Part shown: piece by piece, positions 46,174 to 57,775 of the stretch | How positions within the stretch are numbered: the first letter of the stretch is position 1 | Layout of the letters: each line of letters starts with the position of its first letter | Origin: Lasiodiplodia sp. COLG20 | Lineage: Eukaryota; Ascomycota; Dothideomycetes; Botryosphaeriales; Botryosphaeriaceae | NCBI GenBank assembly: GCA_009801085.1 | Contig: VNWV01000008.1 | Span: 496,001-560,000, forward strand | Length of the DNA: 64,000 nucleotides | Reading direction: 5' to 3' | Program-made: the position numbers and the translations under genes | The notes under the pieces: model-generated | What the model was told of the DNA's origin: nothing | The model's database searches: none | The model's input: the letters and a program-made list of their open reading frames with translations, nothing else

Positions 46174-47439
46174 ATGTCCACCACTTTGGGGTAGGAGCCA
46201 CCCACCCTCAAGCACAACTTCGGCGCTGACTGTCTATCAGCTCGTTTATAGCAGGCGGCATTGCCGCATGCGGTGCCGTCACCGTCACTCACAGCTTTGA
46301 GACCGTAAAGATTCGGTGCGCCGGCCAGCCTTTTCGTTCCCGAAGTAGCCGCAGCTGACCCCCGGCTCAGGTTACAGTTGCAGGGAGAACTGCAGGCAAA
46401 GAAAGATGCCCCGAAGATGTATCGCGGTGTTTTACATGGTGTCGCGACCATCGTGAAGAATGAGGGCCCCAAGGGCTTGTTCCGCGGTCTCTCGTGCGCC
46501 GTGAGTTGCCAGCAGTGGAAGAGCGTCATTGCAAGAGCTGACATGCCAGCGCACAGTACATCTATCAAATGACCCTCAATGGTTGTCGTCTCGGCTTCTA
46601 CGAGCCAATCCGCGGCAACTTGACCAAGCTCCTCTTCCATGACGCAAATGTCCAATCATTTGGCATTAATATCTTCTCCGGCGCTACTTCCGGCATCTTG
46701 GGCGCTGCCGCTGGATCGCCTTTCTTCCTGGTCAAGACCCGTCTGCAATCTTTCTCGCCTTTCCTTCCGGTCGGCACTCAGCACCACTACAAGAATGCGT
46801 GGGATGGTATGAGTCAGATCTACAAGGGCGAGGGCGTGAAGGGCCTCTACCGCGGCGTTGGGCCGGCTATGGTCCGCACCGGTTTCGGAAGCTCTGTCCA
46901 GCTCCCCACATACTTCTTCGCAAAGAGGCGGCTTGTCAGGCACCTGGGTATGGAAGAAGGCCCAGCTCTGCATCTGGCTAGCAGTACCGCGTCTGGATTC
47001 GTCGTCTGCTGCGTCATGCATCCTCCCGACACGGTCATGAGCCGCATGTACAACCAGACCGGCAACCTCTACAACAGCGCATTCGATTGCTTGTTCCGTA
47101 CAGTCAAGACCGAGGGCCTCTTGGCTGTCTACAAGGGCTTCTTCGCTCATTTGGCAAGAATATTGCCCCATACTGTGAGTACATCCCCAATTCACCCAGA
47201 ATTTATTACCCAAGCAACTATGCGAAGGAGCATGTAATCGGAACCTTGGACGCAAGAAGATTGCGCGTGGTCCTGCACGCATCTTCGCAACCCATACATT
47301 TCCTGCCACTGTAACAAATCCTTCAATATACGTCTTGCTGACAATGTTCTAGATCCTCACTCTCAGCTTGGCGGAACAGACCAATAAGCTCATGCGGAAG
47401 GTCGAAAACCGCTACTTCCTCAAGACCGAGGAGATCTAA
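46174..47439 (+). CDS. OAC1: Mitochondrial carrier Oac1-like (oxaloacetate/sulfate carrier)
   Basis: Six-helix inner-membrane carrier of the SLC25 family; the yeast orthologue carries oxaloacetate, sulfate and related anions. Five exons: 46174-46190, 46241-46315, 46371-46500, 46557-47174 and 47353-47439, giving 308 aa. The first exon is only 17 nt (MSTTLG). The joins give FIAGGIAACGAVTVTHSFETVKIRLQLQGE, the first carrier repeat, in which the usual P of PxxTVK is Ser. The second repeat has SPFFLVKTRLQ and the third has HPPDTVMSRMYNQ. The last exon, reached across a 178-bp intron, encodes ILTLSLAEQTNKLMRK, the conserved Oac1 tail. The replacement of Pro in the first signature is unusual for carriers. 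Confidence 0.92.
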
Positions 47440-48591
47440 AGTGTATAACACGATACTTTTTCGGATTGTAAATACCATGCCACGGTTAGAGTATATGGCG
47501 CTCAGGCGAAGGGAGCAAAAGAACATTTCCTGGTGATAGAGTCGAGGTATTCACCAGTGCTGATGAGGCAGGCCCGCACGCAACGTAAGTACCTCTGATC
47601 AGGAACGACATTTCAAATATTTCACACCGATTCAAACTCCTATTTCCTATGTCCTATCTGAGTCTGGATATGCACTGCATGGTCTTTCCCGAAGGCATAG
47701 GCGCACTCTGAAGCTGTTGCTGCCGCGGCAGGACTGGTAGCATCAAACCATTCGCCAACATACATTTCGACTTGTTCGGACATATTGTCAGCCAATACTA
47801 GCGCATTTCTTTACTTTTCGCATTACCTCAAGCTTTTATTCCATGTCTGCCTATCTCGATATGACCCTGGTTGCGAATTTTTACGGTACCCATGTCCTAC
47901 AGGATTTGCTTATCTCAGCCCCGGGCTGCAGCGGAGATGGTTCCTCGAGGCCACGGCTGACACAACGCCACTGAGCAGGAAAGAAGTGGCATATTGAAAG
48001 GGCCTCGTGCACAGCGAATTGACAGCTGTGGCATTAATCGGGTTGTTCAGGATGCGCAAACAGGCCACTCATTCCGCGCGCAGCCGCTCATGCAGCGACC
48101 GGAGAGCGACGCCGTCGGATCTCGTTGGCTGGACATAGCCGCACAAATCGGGGCCTATCTCCGGACGAATGCAACTGGGGGCCTCGCAGCCGTATGGGCG
48201 GGCCGGAAAGCTTTGTGCAGCACCAGCGTCTGGCCCACGGCAATGTGCCACTGATCGAGCAAGGGAGTGCCACGCACACTGGACGAATTAAGCCCTTCGT
48301 CGCTCGTCTTCCCCGCATTCTGGTGCAGCTCAACCCTGCACCCCGGCCGAAAATCACTTGCCCAACCCTTGCTCCATCCGCCGCTGCTCGCCTGACTGAT
48401 GAGCCGCTCTCATCTCACTCTCGCGCGCCAGCTCTCTCTCCGCCACCATGCACTCTCTCCCACAGTATACCCTACGCCACGTACCGCCTTCTCCCGCAAC
48501 GACCATCGTTCAATTCTTTCCCTAAGTGCGTGCGCGCGCTACACGGCATGCTCTTCCCACGCTTCCTTATACCAACATACAGGCCCAAAAG
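47440..48591. other. Intergenic, about 1.15 kb
   Basis: OAC1 3' flank and upstream of the basic protein at 48592. A good 57-bp intron (48526-48582: GTGCGT donor, ACATACAG acceptor) lies just before that start codon and is probably in its 5' UTR. No independent gene is supported. Confidence 0.5.
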
Positions 48592-50007
48592 ATGGGCCTA
48601 AATTTGGACTTCTCGCTCCCAAGCGATCACACATCCTTCAGTATCGACTCTGATGCGACTTCCGTACCGTCACCATCCATGTTTACCTTTCACGCCGCCG
48701 TTCCTTCCGCTCCGCTGACGTTCTCACGCCACGCTCACGCTATACGCAACGATCCCACATGCACTTCTCTCTCCTACTCCACGAATTTCAACGACGAAAA
48801 TGACGGCGCCGGCATTCGGCTCAAGAAGAAGCGCAAACGCACCAACAATGATGTAGCAGGCGCGGGTCCGATTCGCAAGAAGCGGCGGCTGCGCCTGACG
48901 CTCATTACATCGCGGCTCTCACAACCCTTTGCCGTTCCGACCACGCACATCGCTGACCGCGGACGTTCGCGTATCGCCGCATGGGCAAAACAGCAAAAGA
49001 AGGCACTATGGGGCCGGGCGCTGTTACGGAAAGCCGCGGTCTTGAACCGCGCGACTCTCCGCAGCGTCGAGCTACGGGCGGGCCAGTCGCCGAATATAGT
49101 GCCCGCGGAGCTCGAGATGCTACTGCGGCGCAAGGGAATCGAGATGGCAAGGTTAGCACGGCTGCGTGGTAGCTTGGCAACGGTGAACAGTACAAGACCG
49201 GTCGATTTTCCTCTACCCCATTCGGAGCAGCAGCAACAAGAGCCAGCCAGACTATTTAGTGGTGAAGTTCCTCGCGCAACAACGGCAGCTACAGCAGCGG
49301 TGGCGACAGCGGTTGCCAGACGTGTTGTAGAAAGTCCGAATTTCAGGTACAACTGTTATGCGCCGTCGCCGCCGTCTCCTTTGCGGCAGTCGAATTCTGA
49401 ATCAATGGGCACCAATGAGGAAGGCAAGCACCATAAAACGCATGAGAACCAAAAAGAAACCGAAGTACCCAAGAGAGAGGAAGAGAACGATTCGGCCTAT
49501 TTCGACAGTCTCATCTTTGGCCTCGCGACCACCGCCGTTGCCGCGGCCGACTCACCCGCCTTGTCCAATAACTCAGTTTTCGTATCTGATTACGACCGGC
49601 TCGATGACCTAAATGGCGGCAGTAACGACGATGGCTTCGCGAGCTCTGTCCTATCCTCTCCCGGCCGTGCCAGCTCGCCGTCTACGGCTACAGTCGCGAC
49701 GGCGCTGACCGCACTGACGGATGAGGACGAGACCACAGCAAGTCTAGACTTAGGTCGCTGTTCGTCAAACTCGCCAGCGTCGATGTTGTTCTTTGATCAG
49801 TTGGCTGAGATCATGCCGGACGGAAATGATGTCGCTGCACCTGCGGCAGTGCTGCATCCGCCACTGTTGCCGCTTGAGCAACCAGAGCCAAAGAATGTAT
49901 CGAAAAGACCGCCACGACCGAAGGGGTGGAATCCAAACTTTGCGTCTGCGCCACCGCTGGCGGCTGCTGTTTCGGAGCTTTCGGAGAAATCTGAGAAAGT
50001 AGAATGA
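48592..50007 (+). CDS. Uncharacterised basic, low-complexity protein
   Basis: 471 aa from the ATG at 48592, one coding exon. I do not assign a function. Residues about 75-105 hold two basic clusters, KKKRKR and RKKRRLRL, which could be nuclear localisation signals. They are followed by LTLITSRLSQPFAVPTTHIADRG and a helix-rich ALLRKAAVLNRATLRSVELRAG. This arrangement (an L-S-x-P-x-x-x-P-x-THI motif and then an LLRKAAVLNR helix) resembles an uncharacterised protein family that I believe is widespread in ascomycetes. The rest is Ala-, Ser- and Glu-rich and probably disordered. An in-frame extension to 48526 lacks an ATG and falls in the probable 5' UTR intron. It sits in the housekeeping block, which argues for a conserved gene. 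Confidence 0.7.
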   Translation: MGLNLDFSLPSDHTSFSIDSDATSVPSPSMFTFHAAVPSAPLTFSRHAHAIRNDPTCTSLSYSTNFNDENDGAGIRLKKKRKRTNNDVAGAGPIRKKRRLRLTLITSRLSQPFAVPTTHIADRGRSRIAAWAKQQKKALWGRALLRKAAVLNRATLRSVELRAGQSPNIVPAELEMLLRRKGIEMARLARLRGSLATVNSTRPVDFPLPHSEQQQQEPARLFSGEVPRATTAATAAVATAVARRVVESPNFRYNCYAPSPPSPLRQSNSESMGTNEEGKHHKTHENQKETEVPKREEENDSAYFDSLIFGLATTAVAAADSPALSNNSVFVSDYDRLDDLNGGSNDDGFASSVLSSPGRASSPSTATVATALTALTDEDETTASLDLGRCSSNSPASMLFFDQLAEIMPDGNDVAAPAAVLHPPLLPLEQPEPKNVSKRPPRPKGWNPNFASAPPLAAAVSELSEKSEKVE

Positions 50008-51101
50008 GAGGTTTGATGGCGCTAACACATGCATTTGCTCTCCAAAGCAATGAGTGTGGCCCAGTAGGATGGAGAGGGTAGAAGGTAAGGTGATTTTTCG
50101 GGGAGTTTGACTGCTTTCGGTTCCGTCTTGTTTCGACTTTTCCTTTTTCGTGTTTTTGACTTCTTTTCATTCCCGGTGTCCAATGTGGTTTCATCTGCAC
50201 CACGTGTGCAGGAATGGTTGGAATGTTTTCCTTTCCCTTTCGTCGTCGTTACCTATCATGCTCTTCTGATCAAACTTCGGACGGAAGAAGGACCGTAGCA
50301 TGGCAACGTGCGAACATTTGCATGTCTAGTGGAGAAAAGGGGTCTAAAAAGGGATTCACCAAAGGTCAGGGGAACAGCATTATCAAAGCGTTGTCAGCAT
50401 CGCACTATCTGATTCACTCACTTAGTCGTCTATTCCTTTTTTTACTACATCGATTTTTCATGACCCTTCATAGTATGGTCAGGCGATTTGATGTCTTTGG
50501 TAATTGGGACTTGGGTACCTCGGTAGCGGCATAACAAGGATTACGTTCGGCCTCAGATTATTATATCTCCTTTGGGTGGCTACATTGTATTATTTTATCG
50601 AGCTATTAGCTATGTATGTTTTGTCTGCTGTGTCAGTCTGACGATGATTTTGCCTTCCATCAACACTGTTACTTGGGCGAGGAGAACTGACCCAGAAACG
50701 AAAGCATGCCCTGGCTTTTTTCATTGCAATGTCTGCCTCCTACCATTGCTCTTGGATATTCGCAAGATATTTCTACAGCAAGCCCCTTCTCACTATTCAC
50801 GAAGCTACTCCAGATTCTTGTCGCCGTCTCATTCCACTTAGCCTCTTTACATGGTATTTCCACAGATAACCTCCCTAGTAAAGTCGGCGCCAATAGCGGA
50901 GGCGTCAGTGTTATACAACAAAGCATGCAGAGTATTGCTCATCGGGTTTTGATTTTTTTTTATCTTTGATTTCTTATCTAGCTAACGCTGTACACACCGT
51001 AACTCACGCGGCATAGCTCTACATAGAAGTACATAACTCAGATCTCCTTCCTCCGAGCGACAGCTAGAAGGAACAAGTTGGCAATCGATATTGCAACCCT
51101 T
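50008..51101. other. Convergent intergenic region, about 1.1 kb
   Basis: Between the 3' ends of the basic-protein gene and the hydrolase gene. T-rich stretches, no supported gene. Confidence 0.5.
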
Positions 51102-52652
51102 TTAAATCTTGCTCCTCTCCAGGACCTCCTCAACCTTCTCCTTGACACCGGCCTTGCCATTGTACTCCCGCACAAAGTGTTGCACGACAGCACGGTCATC
51201 AGGCAGCTGCTGCGCCTTCTGCAGAATGTAACTTTCCCGTGGTAGACCCAGCCACTTGTGCGGGTACTCCCTGTAGTTGGCGGCGGGGCTGCTGTCCAGC
51301 AGTTCGAGTGTTGGCGGGGCTGCGAAGAAGCTTTCGACATCTTGCGGTCTGACTTCTTCGAAAGAGGCAGGCTGCCAGTTGGGGCGCTCCTTCTGGCGAC
51401 GCACCAGGCGGGCAAAGACTCCCTCGACGAAGTCGGGGTGAGCCATAAAGCGCGAAGCGATAGTGTGCTCGTGACGGAAGGTGTCTGCGATGCCCCAGGT
51501 CGGTCCGGCACGCATCTGTTCGAGAGTCAAGAGCACCGAGGTGGGTGAGCGCTGCTGCATCGTGTCAATGGTCTTGGTAGCCCACGTTTTGATCTGTTCG
51601 TTGTTGGACTCCTTGAGCGTGGTAAGGGAGCCGATGATGTCACCAATGTTCCGCTGGCTGAAGCACTCGTCGACGGCTACGCGCAGGTGGCCAGAGATTT
51701 GGGGACGGGGGTTGGGGAGGCCGGTGACGAATTCTTCGATGGTGTTGTTGATGATCACGAGACGTTCATGGAGCGGGACATAGTCCTTGAACGTCAGCTC
51801 AGCGAGACGAGCCTCAAGCTCGGGAAGAGAAGAGGAGTGAATGTAGTGGGTTGCGATGCCGTGGTAGCTGCCGACTGGTTAGTTGGAAAAGAGATTGTAA
51901 GTAGAGGAGACCTTACAAGACATCAGCGCCCTTCAGTTGCTCACTGGTCAGGGCAAGGTAAGTGCCCATTTTGCCATCCATCTTGGGCAGGAAGAAGCTT
52001 GCGCCAACATCAGGGAAGAAACCGATGGTGGTTTCGGGCATGGCGAAGACAGTGTTCTCGGTGGCTATCCTGAAGGGAGCGTGCACGCTCAAACCGACAC
52101 CGCCGCCCATGGTAATACCGTCCATAAAGGCAATATATGGCTTGGAGTAAGTTGCGATGAGGTGGTCCAGCTTATATTCCAGGGCAAAGTAGTCGCTGGA
52201 CAGCTTCTGGCCTTTCTCGCCCTGCTTGTTCTGCGTTGCGAGCTCAGCAACATCACCACCAGCACAGAAAGCGCGGCCATTGCCCTTGATGATGATCACG
52301 TTGGCCAGCTGCGACTGAGACCACTCGAGTAGTCTAGGTATGATCTTCCGGGCCATGGAGCCGTTGAGCGAGTTGAGCTTCTTCGGCCGGTTCAGCTCTA
52401 TGGTGCGCACACCATAGATTTTGTCGAATAGGACGTCATCGGGGTCATCGTTCTCGAGAGGCCTGGGGATAGAAGTGGAGATCTGTAGGTGCGCGTTAGT
52501 ACCGGGCGGGGTGCACAGCGGCGGACTACACGAACCTGCCTTGTCGGAGGCATTATTTTAGCGCGCAGAGGCATGGCGAGGGAGGACGAGAGCGGCCGCG
52601 AGCTCCAGCTCGACGGTTGGGCAACGCGACGTGAACAGGTGCGAAGAAACAT
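51102..52652 (-). CDS. EHD3: 3-hydroxyisobutyryl-CoA hydrolase, mitochondrial
   Basis: Crotonase-fold thioesterase of valine catabolism (EC 3.1.2.4 family), releasing 3-hydroxyisobutyrate from its CoA ester. In yeast the orthologue Ehd3 is also associated with the mitochondrial ribosome. Three exons: 52536-52652, 51917-52482 and 51102-51867, giving 482 aa. The N-terminus MFLRTCSRRVAQPSSW is Arg/Ser-rich without acids, a good mitochondrial presequence. Family motifs are RTIELNRPKKLNSLNG, KGNGRAFCAGGDV (oxyanion hole), FMDGITMGGGVGLSVH and MPETTIGFFPDVGASFFLP, all intact. The C-terminal HIBYL-CoA hydrolase extension runs from GADVFYHGIATHY to the end (PTSVLLTLEQ, CFSQRNIGDI). It is divergent from TUF1, another mitochondrial gene. 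Confidence 0.94.
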
Positions 52653-53097
52653 GGACGCGGGTGTACTATGGTACTTGTAGGATGCAGATGCGGAGGTGAC
52701 GACAGACTAAGCCGAGCCTCGGGTAACCGGACGGAGCAGGGCGCGCCCACGGGGGCGGTGGATGGGCAAAGAGAAGGCAGCGAGGGGGAGAGAGAGGGCA
52801 ATTGGGAGCGAAGCGTCAATCAAGAGCTCCGCAAAGACGGGTGCAGGCGCGTCGAGGTGCTGCTGTTGCTTGAATTCACGGCGTAAGAAAGCAGAACCGG
52901 CGCACGGAAGCTGCCCGCAGCTCCTCCGAACATCACGTGTGCCGATCCGACGCGCTAAGAAATTGTTCGAGCTTCCAGTTCGCCGCCGCGTCTGAAGAGC
53001 TGCAGCGTCCATCTCCTCCGCCATCCCTAGCCGCGCTCAATCGCCCGCTCTCCGCTCAATTGCTGTTCTCTTGGGTCCCTGAGTGCCGCTTGACGCC
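52653..53097. promoter_or_regulatory. Bidirectional promoter of the hydrolase and mitochondrial EF-Tu genes
   Basis: 445 bp separate the two start codons. A palindromic CACGTG (52934-52939), a bHLH/bZIP-type site, lies 159 bp before the EF-Tu ATG. Both products act in mitochondria, which fits shared control but does not prove it. Confidence 0.55.
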
Positions 53098-54643
53098 ATG
53101 TCTGCCATTTCCCGCGCTCTTCTGCGCACCTCGCGTGCTGCTCTGCGCCAGCGCTCTGGCGCCAACCCGCTCACCAACACTCTGGGTCTCAATGGCACCC
53201 AGCAGTACATGGGCCATGTGCGCAACTACGCCGCCGCCTTCGAGCGCAACAAGCCGCACGTCAACATCGGTATTTCCAATGCCCCGCGCCGTTGAACACA
53301 GCGATGCTTATTTACAACAGGTACTATTGGTCACGTCGATCACGGCAAGGTAACTTTCAATTGCACCCCCATCGGCTCAACATAGCTTACGGCTGCAGAC
53401 TACCTTGACCGCTGCCATCACCAAGCGTCAGGCCGAGAAGGGCTTTGCCAACTTCCTCGAGTACGGTGCCATTGATAAGGCTCCCGAGGAGCGCAAGCGT
53501 GGTATTACCATCTCCACCGCCCACATCGAGTACCAGACCGAAAACCGCCATTATGCCCACGTCGACTGCCCCGGTCACGCCGATTACATCAAGAACATGA
53601 TTACTGGTGCTGCCAACATGGACGGCGCTATTATCGTTGTCGCCGCCTCGGACGGTCAGATGTGCGTATCCGCGCCGCACAATCACCGGCAGGAAACGGA
53701 AGCTGATGTGCAACAGGCCCCAGACTCGTGAGCACTTGCTGCTTGCCCGCCAGGTCGGTGTCCAGAAGATTGTCGTTTTCGTCAACAAGGTCGATGCCGT
53801 CGATGACAAGGAGATGTTGGAGCTCGTCGAGATGGAGATGCGTGAGCTGCTCACCTCCTACCAGTTCGAGGGTGATGACACTCCCATTATCATGGGTTCC
53901 GCTCTCTGCGCTCTCGAGGACCGTCAGCCCGAGATCGGTGTCCAGGCCATTGATAAGCTGCTCGAGGCCGTCGACACTTGGATCCCCACCCCCGAGCGTG
54001 CTCTGGACAAGCCCTTCCTTATGTCCGTTGAGGACGTCTTCTCCATCGCCGGTCGTGGTACTGTCGCCTCGGGTCGTGTTGAGCGCGGTATTCTGAAGAA
54101 GGATTCCGAAATCGAGCTTGTTGGCAAGAACGCCACTCCCATCAAGACCAAAGTTACCGACATTGAGACTTTCAAGAAGTCCTGCGACGAGTCTCGCGCC
54201 GGTGACAACTCTGGACTTCTGCTCCGTGGTGTCAAGCGTGAGGATGTCAAGCGTGGTATGGTCATTGCCGCTCCTGGCACTCAGAAGGCGCACAAGAAGT
54301 TCCTGTGCTCCCTGTACGTCCTGACCAAGGAGGAGGGTGGCCGTCACACTGGTTTCCACAACAACTACCGCCCCCAGGTCTTCATCCGCACTGCTGGTAA
54401 GCTGAGATCACGCCCGAATCATTGACGTATGATCCAGTTGCTGACTATGTTCTAGACGAGGCTGCTTCTCTCACCTGGGCCGAGGATGCCGAAGACCAGG
54501 ACAAGATGGTCATGCCCGGCGACAACGTCGAGATGGTCTGCGAAATCCACCACCCCGCCCCGCTTGAGGCTGGTCAGCGCTTCAACGTCCGTGAGGGTGG
54601 CCGCACCGTCGCCACTGGCCTGGTTACTCGCATCATCGAGTAA
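53098..54643 (+). CDS. TUF1: Elongation factor Tu, mitochondrial
   Basis: GTPase that brings aminoacyl-tRNA to the mitochondrial ribosome. Five exons: 53098-53269, 53321-53349, 53399-53661, 53717-54396 and 54456-54643, giving 443 aa. A presequence ([21 protein letters not shown]) rich in Arg and Ser precedes the mature start near [14 protein letters not shown]. All G motifs are present: GHVDHGKTT (split by the second and third exons), [18 protein letters not shown] and GSALCA. Domains 2 and 3 follow with [12 protein letters not shown] and the C-terminal [17 protein letters not shown]. The second exon is only 29 nt and encodes most of the P-loop. Codon use is strongly biased to C-ending codons, as expected for a highly expressed gene. 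Confidence 0.97.
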
Positions 54644-55216
54644 ACTCCTGGCTACTCAACAAAAAAGAAGAATACCCCAGTGACGAGTCGTGGCTCCACA
54701 GCCGTCATGATTGGCCACGCTTCGCCTGCTCACTACCTGCGTCTGGAGCGTCGAATCACCACTTTTTGTATATGATGCCCATCTTACATCTCACCTCTCT
54801 TCACTCCTGTTCTTACATGTACTTTACTGGGCGTCACAAGATAGTGGGCATGGTACGCATGGCGTTCTGTAGGTAGCCAAGGATGGAATGTAAAATTAAC
54901 GTTTTAGTCTTAATGGCTTGATTCGTGTTTTCTCACTAATGAATCGATCCAATAGGTTCTAAGCATATCCAGAGATTCTATTAACGTAGTCTGATATGAC
55001 CAGGGTTTAAGTAGTCTGTATCATCGCCGTTCTCCATTTCAGTTTAATATTCACCTGCAGCAGTGGAAAGCTTGATGTGTTGGCTAGCTTTGCTCTATTT
55101 CCCCCTGATATCCGGAAAGAGATAGGCACCATAGGTGTCTGGGTCTCTTGTTCCCCCAAACTAAAGAAATCTATCACGACTATCGAAAATGCATTCACCG
55201 GCCTCTAGATTGAAAT
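54644..55216. other. Convergent intergenic region, no gene seen
   Basis: 3' flanks of TUF1 and the P450 gene. No recognisable element. Confidence 0.5.
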
Positions 55217-57087
55217 CTAAGCAGCCCTCGGCTTGATATAGCACTGGTACTGCTGCTTGCAGAACCATGCAGTCTCCGTGTGCCACTCCTTCTCCGGGTT
55301 CACAAATTCAAAGTCAAAGTTCCTCACCAACTGCGGAATGACCTTGCTAATCTCCAGCAGACTGATGTGCTTGCCGATGCAAGTCCTCGAGCCATGTCCG
55401 AACTGTCAAGAAGAAAAAAGTCAGCTTAAATTTCCCAAAACCAGACCCGGTCACCCCGGGATAAACTGCAACAAGAACAGGGGGCTTGTAACAAATATTC
55501 CACTTACCGCCAGGAAATACGACTCCATCCTCGCCTTGGCCTTCTCATCCGCCTCCAACCACCTCTCGGGCCTGAAAACGGCGGCATCCGCACCAAACAC
55601 CTCCTCGTTCCGGTGCGCCACCCACGGGTTCACGCCGACCTCCGTTCCCGCGGGGAGCCAGGTGCCGGGCACGATCTCGACGCCGGGGCCGGCGGGCACG
55701 CGGCGCATCATGGGCTGGGCCACGGCCGGGTGGGCGCGCAGCGACTCCTTCAGCACGGCCTGCAGGTACGCGCAGCGCTGGGCCTGGGCGTAGGTGATGG
55801 GGTCGGATATCTCGCCGGCCGCAGCGGCCGCCTCGAGCTCGGCGCGGAGTTTTTGGAGGACGCGCGGGTTGCGCAGCAGGTAGTAGACGACGGCCGACAG
55901 GGTGATGGCCGTCGTGTCGGAGCCCGCGGCGATGTTGGAGCCCGACGCGTTGAGCGTGTCGAAGGGCGTGTTGGGGCCGGCGGACTCGAGGCGGAGGAGT
56001 TTGGTCAGGAAGTCGGTGGCGGGGGCGGGAGAGTCGTCCGTGTCGGTGGTGCTGTTGGTGAACTTGGCGTCGCCGGATGCGAATTGTTGGCGGCGTAGGG
56101 CGATTTGTCGCTTGATGTAGTTCTGGACGGGCTCGGTGGGGGGAGGCTTGCCCATCAGGCTTGAGAGGCCGGCGAGGTAGGGGTGCAGGGAGGGGAAGTA
56201 GGCGCCGACGTGGCCGCCGTAGACTAGGGTCTTGTGGATGGCTGCGATTATGGAGGCTTCGTCGGATTCGGCAGACATCAGGCCGAAGGGACTGCTGGTC
56301 TAGGACGGAGCATGTTAGCTATGTTGCTTCCTTTTCTGTTTTAGGTATATGGGCCGTCAAGGTGTTGGAAGGCCGCAGTGACGGATGATTGACGGAATAG
56401 GAGAAACGAAGGAAAGAGGAAGCAGGCGAGAAGATATGCTACTTACGGTGATAGCGCCAATGACGTCGAACGCATAAAACTGTAGCCACTGGACCATCTC
56501 GACCGGGCGACGCTCCCTCGCAAACTTGTTGAACTTCTCCATAAGGACGGTGGTGCAGCTGTCGATGAAGCTCTCATACGAAAGGAGAGTGGTCATCGAA
56601 TACAGCGACGCAATTCTACGCCTCTGGGTCGAGTGCTCTTTGACATCGAGCTCTGCAAACAAGTTTGACACATGCGGGTCTCTGAAGGCGTAGTAGAACT
56701 CTGTTTTGGTGAACTTCGTGCCGTGGCCATAGATAAGGCGAACAGCGTCAGGGTCGTCGATGGAGTATTTGTTCGGGCCGATGCGAACAACCTTGCCTAC
56801 AGATAAGGTCAGTGGAAAGAAACTTGATGTGAAGAGTGAGAGTAGATACCATGCTGCTTGTGAAGAGCGATGTTCTTCTGCTCGAAATCACCATGCGCGA
56901 TAGCCTGGAGCTCCCACAACCCAGTGTATTTGGCCAACCATGGGCCAGGAACATTCCTCAGCTTGCCAAAGAGAGAGTCATAAACCCTGTAGATACCGAT
57001 TACGGCAATGTACGCAAGAGGAAGGAGAAGAAGCAAAGAGGCGGCTTTTGCAAAGTCCGCAGAATTTAGATTAGAAAGCAAGCCCAT
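55217..57087 (-). CDS. Cytochrome P450 monooxygenase
   Basis: Microsomal fungal P450. Four exons: 56850-57087, 56447-56796, 55508-56299 and 55217-55402, giving 521 aa. The N-terminus has a membrane anchor (AASLLLLLPLAYIAVIGIY) followed by the Pro-rich hinge RNVPGPWLAKYT. The I-helix is NIAAGSDTTAITL with the oxygen-activating AGxDTT. The ExxR helix is LKESLR, the PERF-type motif is FRPERWL, and the heme loop is FGHGSRTCIGK with Cys468 as the axial ligand, beginning exactly at the last exon. The 147-bp second intron is long for this window; its join AITTSSPFGL is plausible but less certain than the others. The style resembles pisatin-demethylase/benzoate-hydroxylase-like fungal P450s, which I infer only from general sequence feel. 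A Zn2Cys6 regulator lies directly upstream on the same strand. Substrate unknown. Confidence 0.92.
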
Positions 57088-57775
57088 GGTGAATCGTATG
57101 GACAAAAAAAGTTCTGCACCTGAATCAAGCCACATTAGCTTTCGAGCCAGCTTGTTATATACAGTTTCTTGTGTCGGTGGACCGGTACACTCCCTACAAC
57201 GAGGAACCGGGACTTTGGTCAAAATCCCCGAGCACCGCTGCATGTCTCACATCGTACGAGGACCACGGGGCGTCATTCAGCGCTGCTCGGGCAGAGTACT
57301 CTTAGGCATACATGTTGTTTTAGGAAATTATTGCATCGATCCTGCAAAGTAGACCAATAGTAGTGAAGGCCATGGCTCTTGCGCGTTCGAAATTTGTCCG
57401 AATTATCCGAAAATGCCGAGCACCACAACGTCTTAGAGAGAATACTGCGGGGAGAGCAGTCCTAGGGAGTCTATACGAGCTTAGCCTGCAGTATGCGGGA
57501 GCTCGGAGACCGTCAGGGACACGGGTCCGACCTTGAACAGCAGTTGTGACGTCATTGATTGCCAATCAGCATTTTTCCATTTTCAATCATCTATGACGAG
57601 CTAAGCGACATGATGATACATACCTGAGTAAAGAAAGGATATTTCCATAGTCTATGAACAAGTAACTTGCTAATCTGATACACATTTGCCGGCCAAAATC
57701 GCTTTCCCAACTCTACATCATTAAATGAATAGAAAAACAAAAATTATATTCGTGATGCCGGCCTTCGGGCTCGGA
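57088..57775. other. Intergenic, P450 promoter and regulator 3' flank
   Basis: 688 bp upstream of the P450 and downstream of the Zn2Cys6 gene. No coding sequence is supported. Confidence 0.5.

Noticed and set aside
53631..54359. 242-codon minus-strand open frame
   Set aside because: Antisense to highly codon-biased EF-Tu; the bias itself removes stop codons from the reverse frame.
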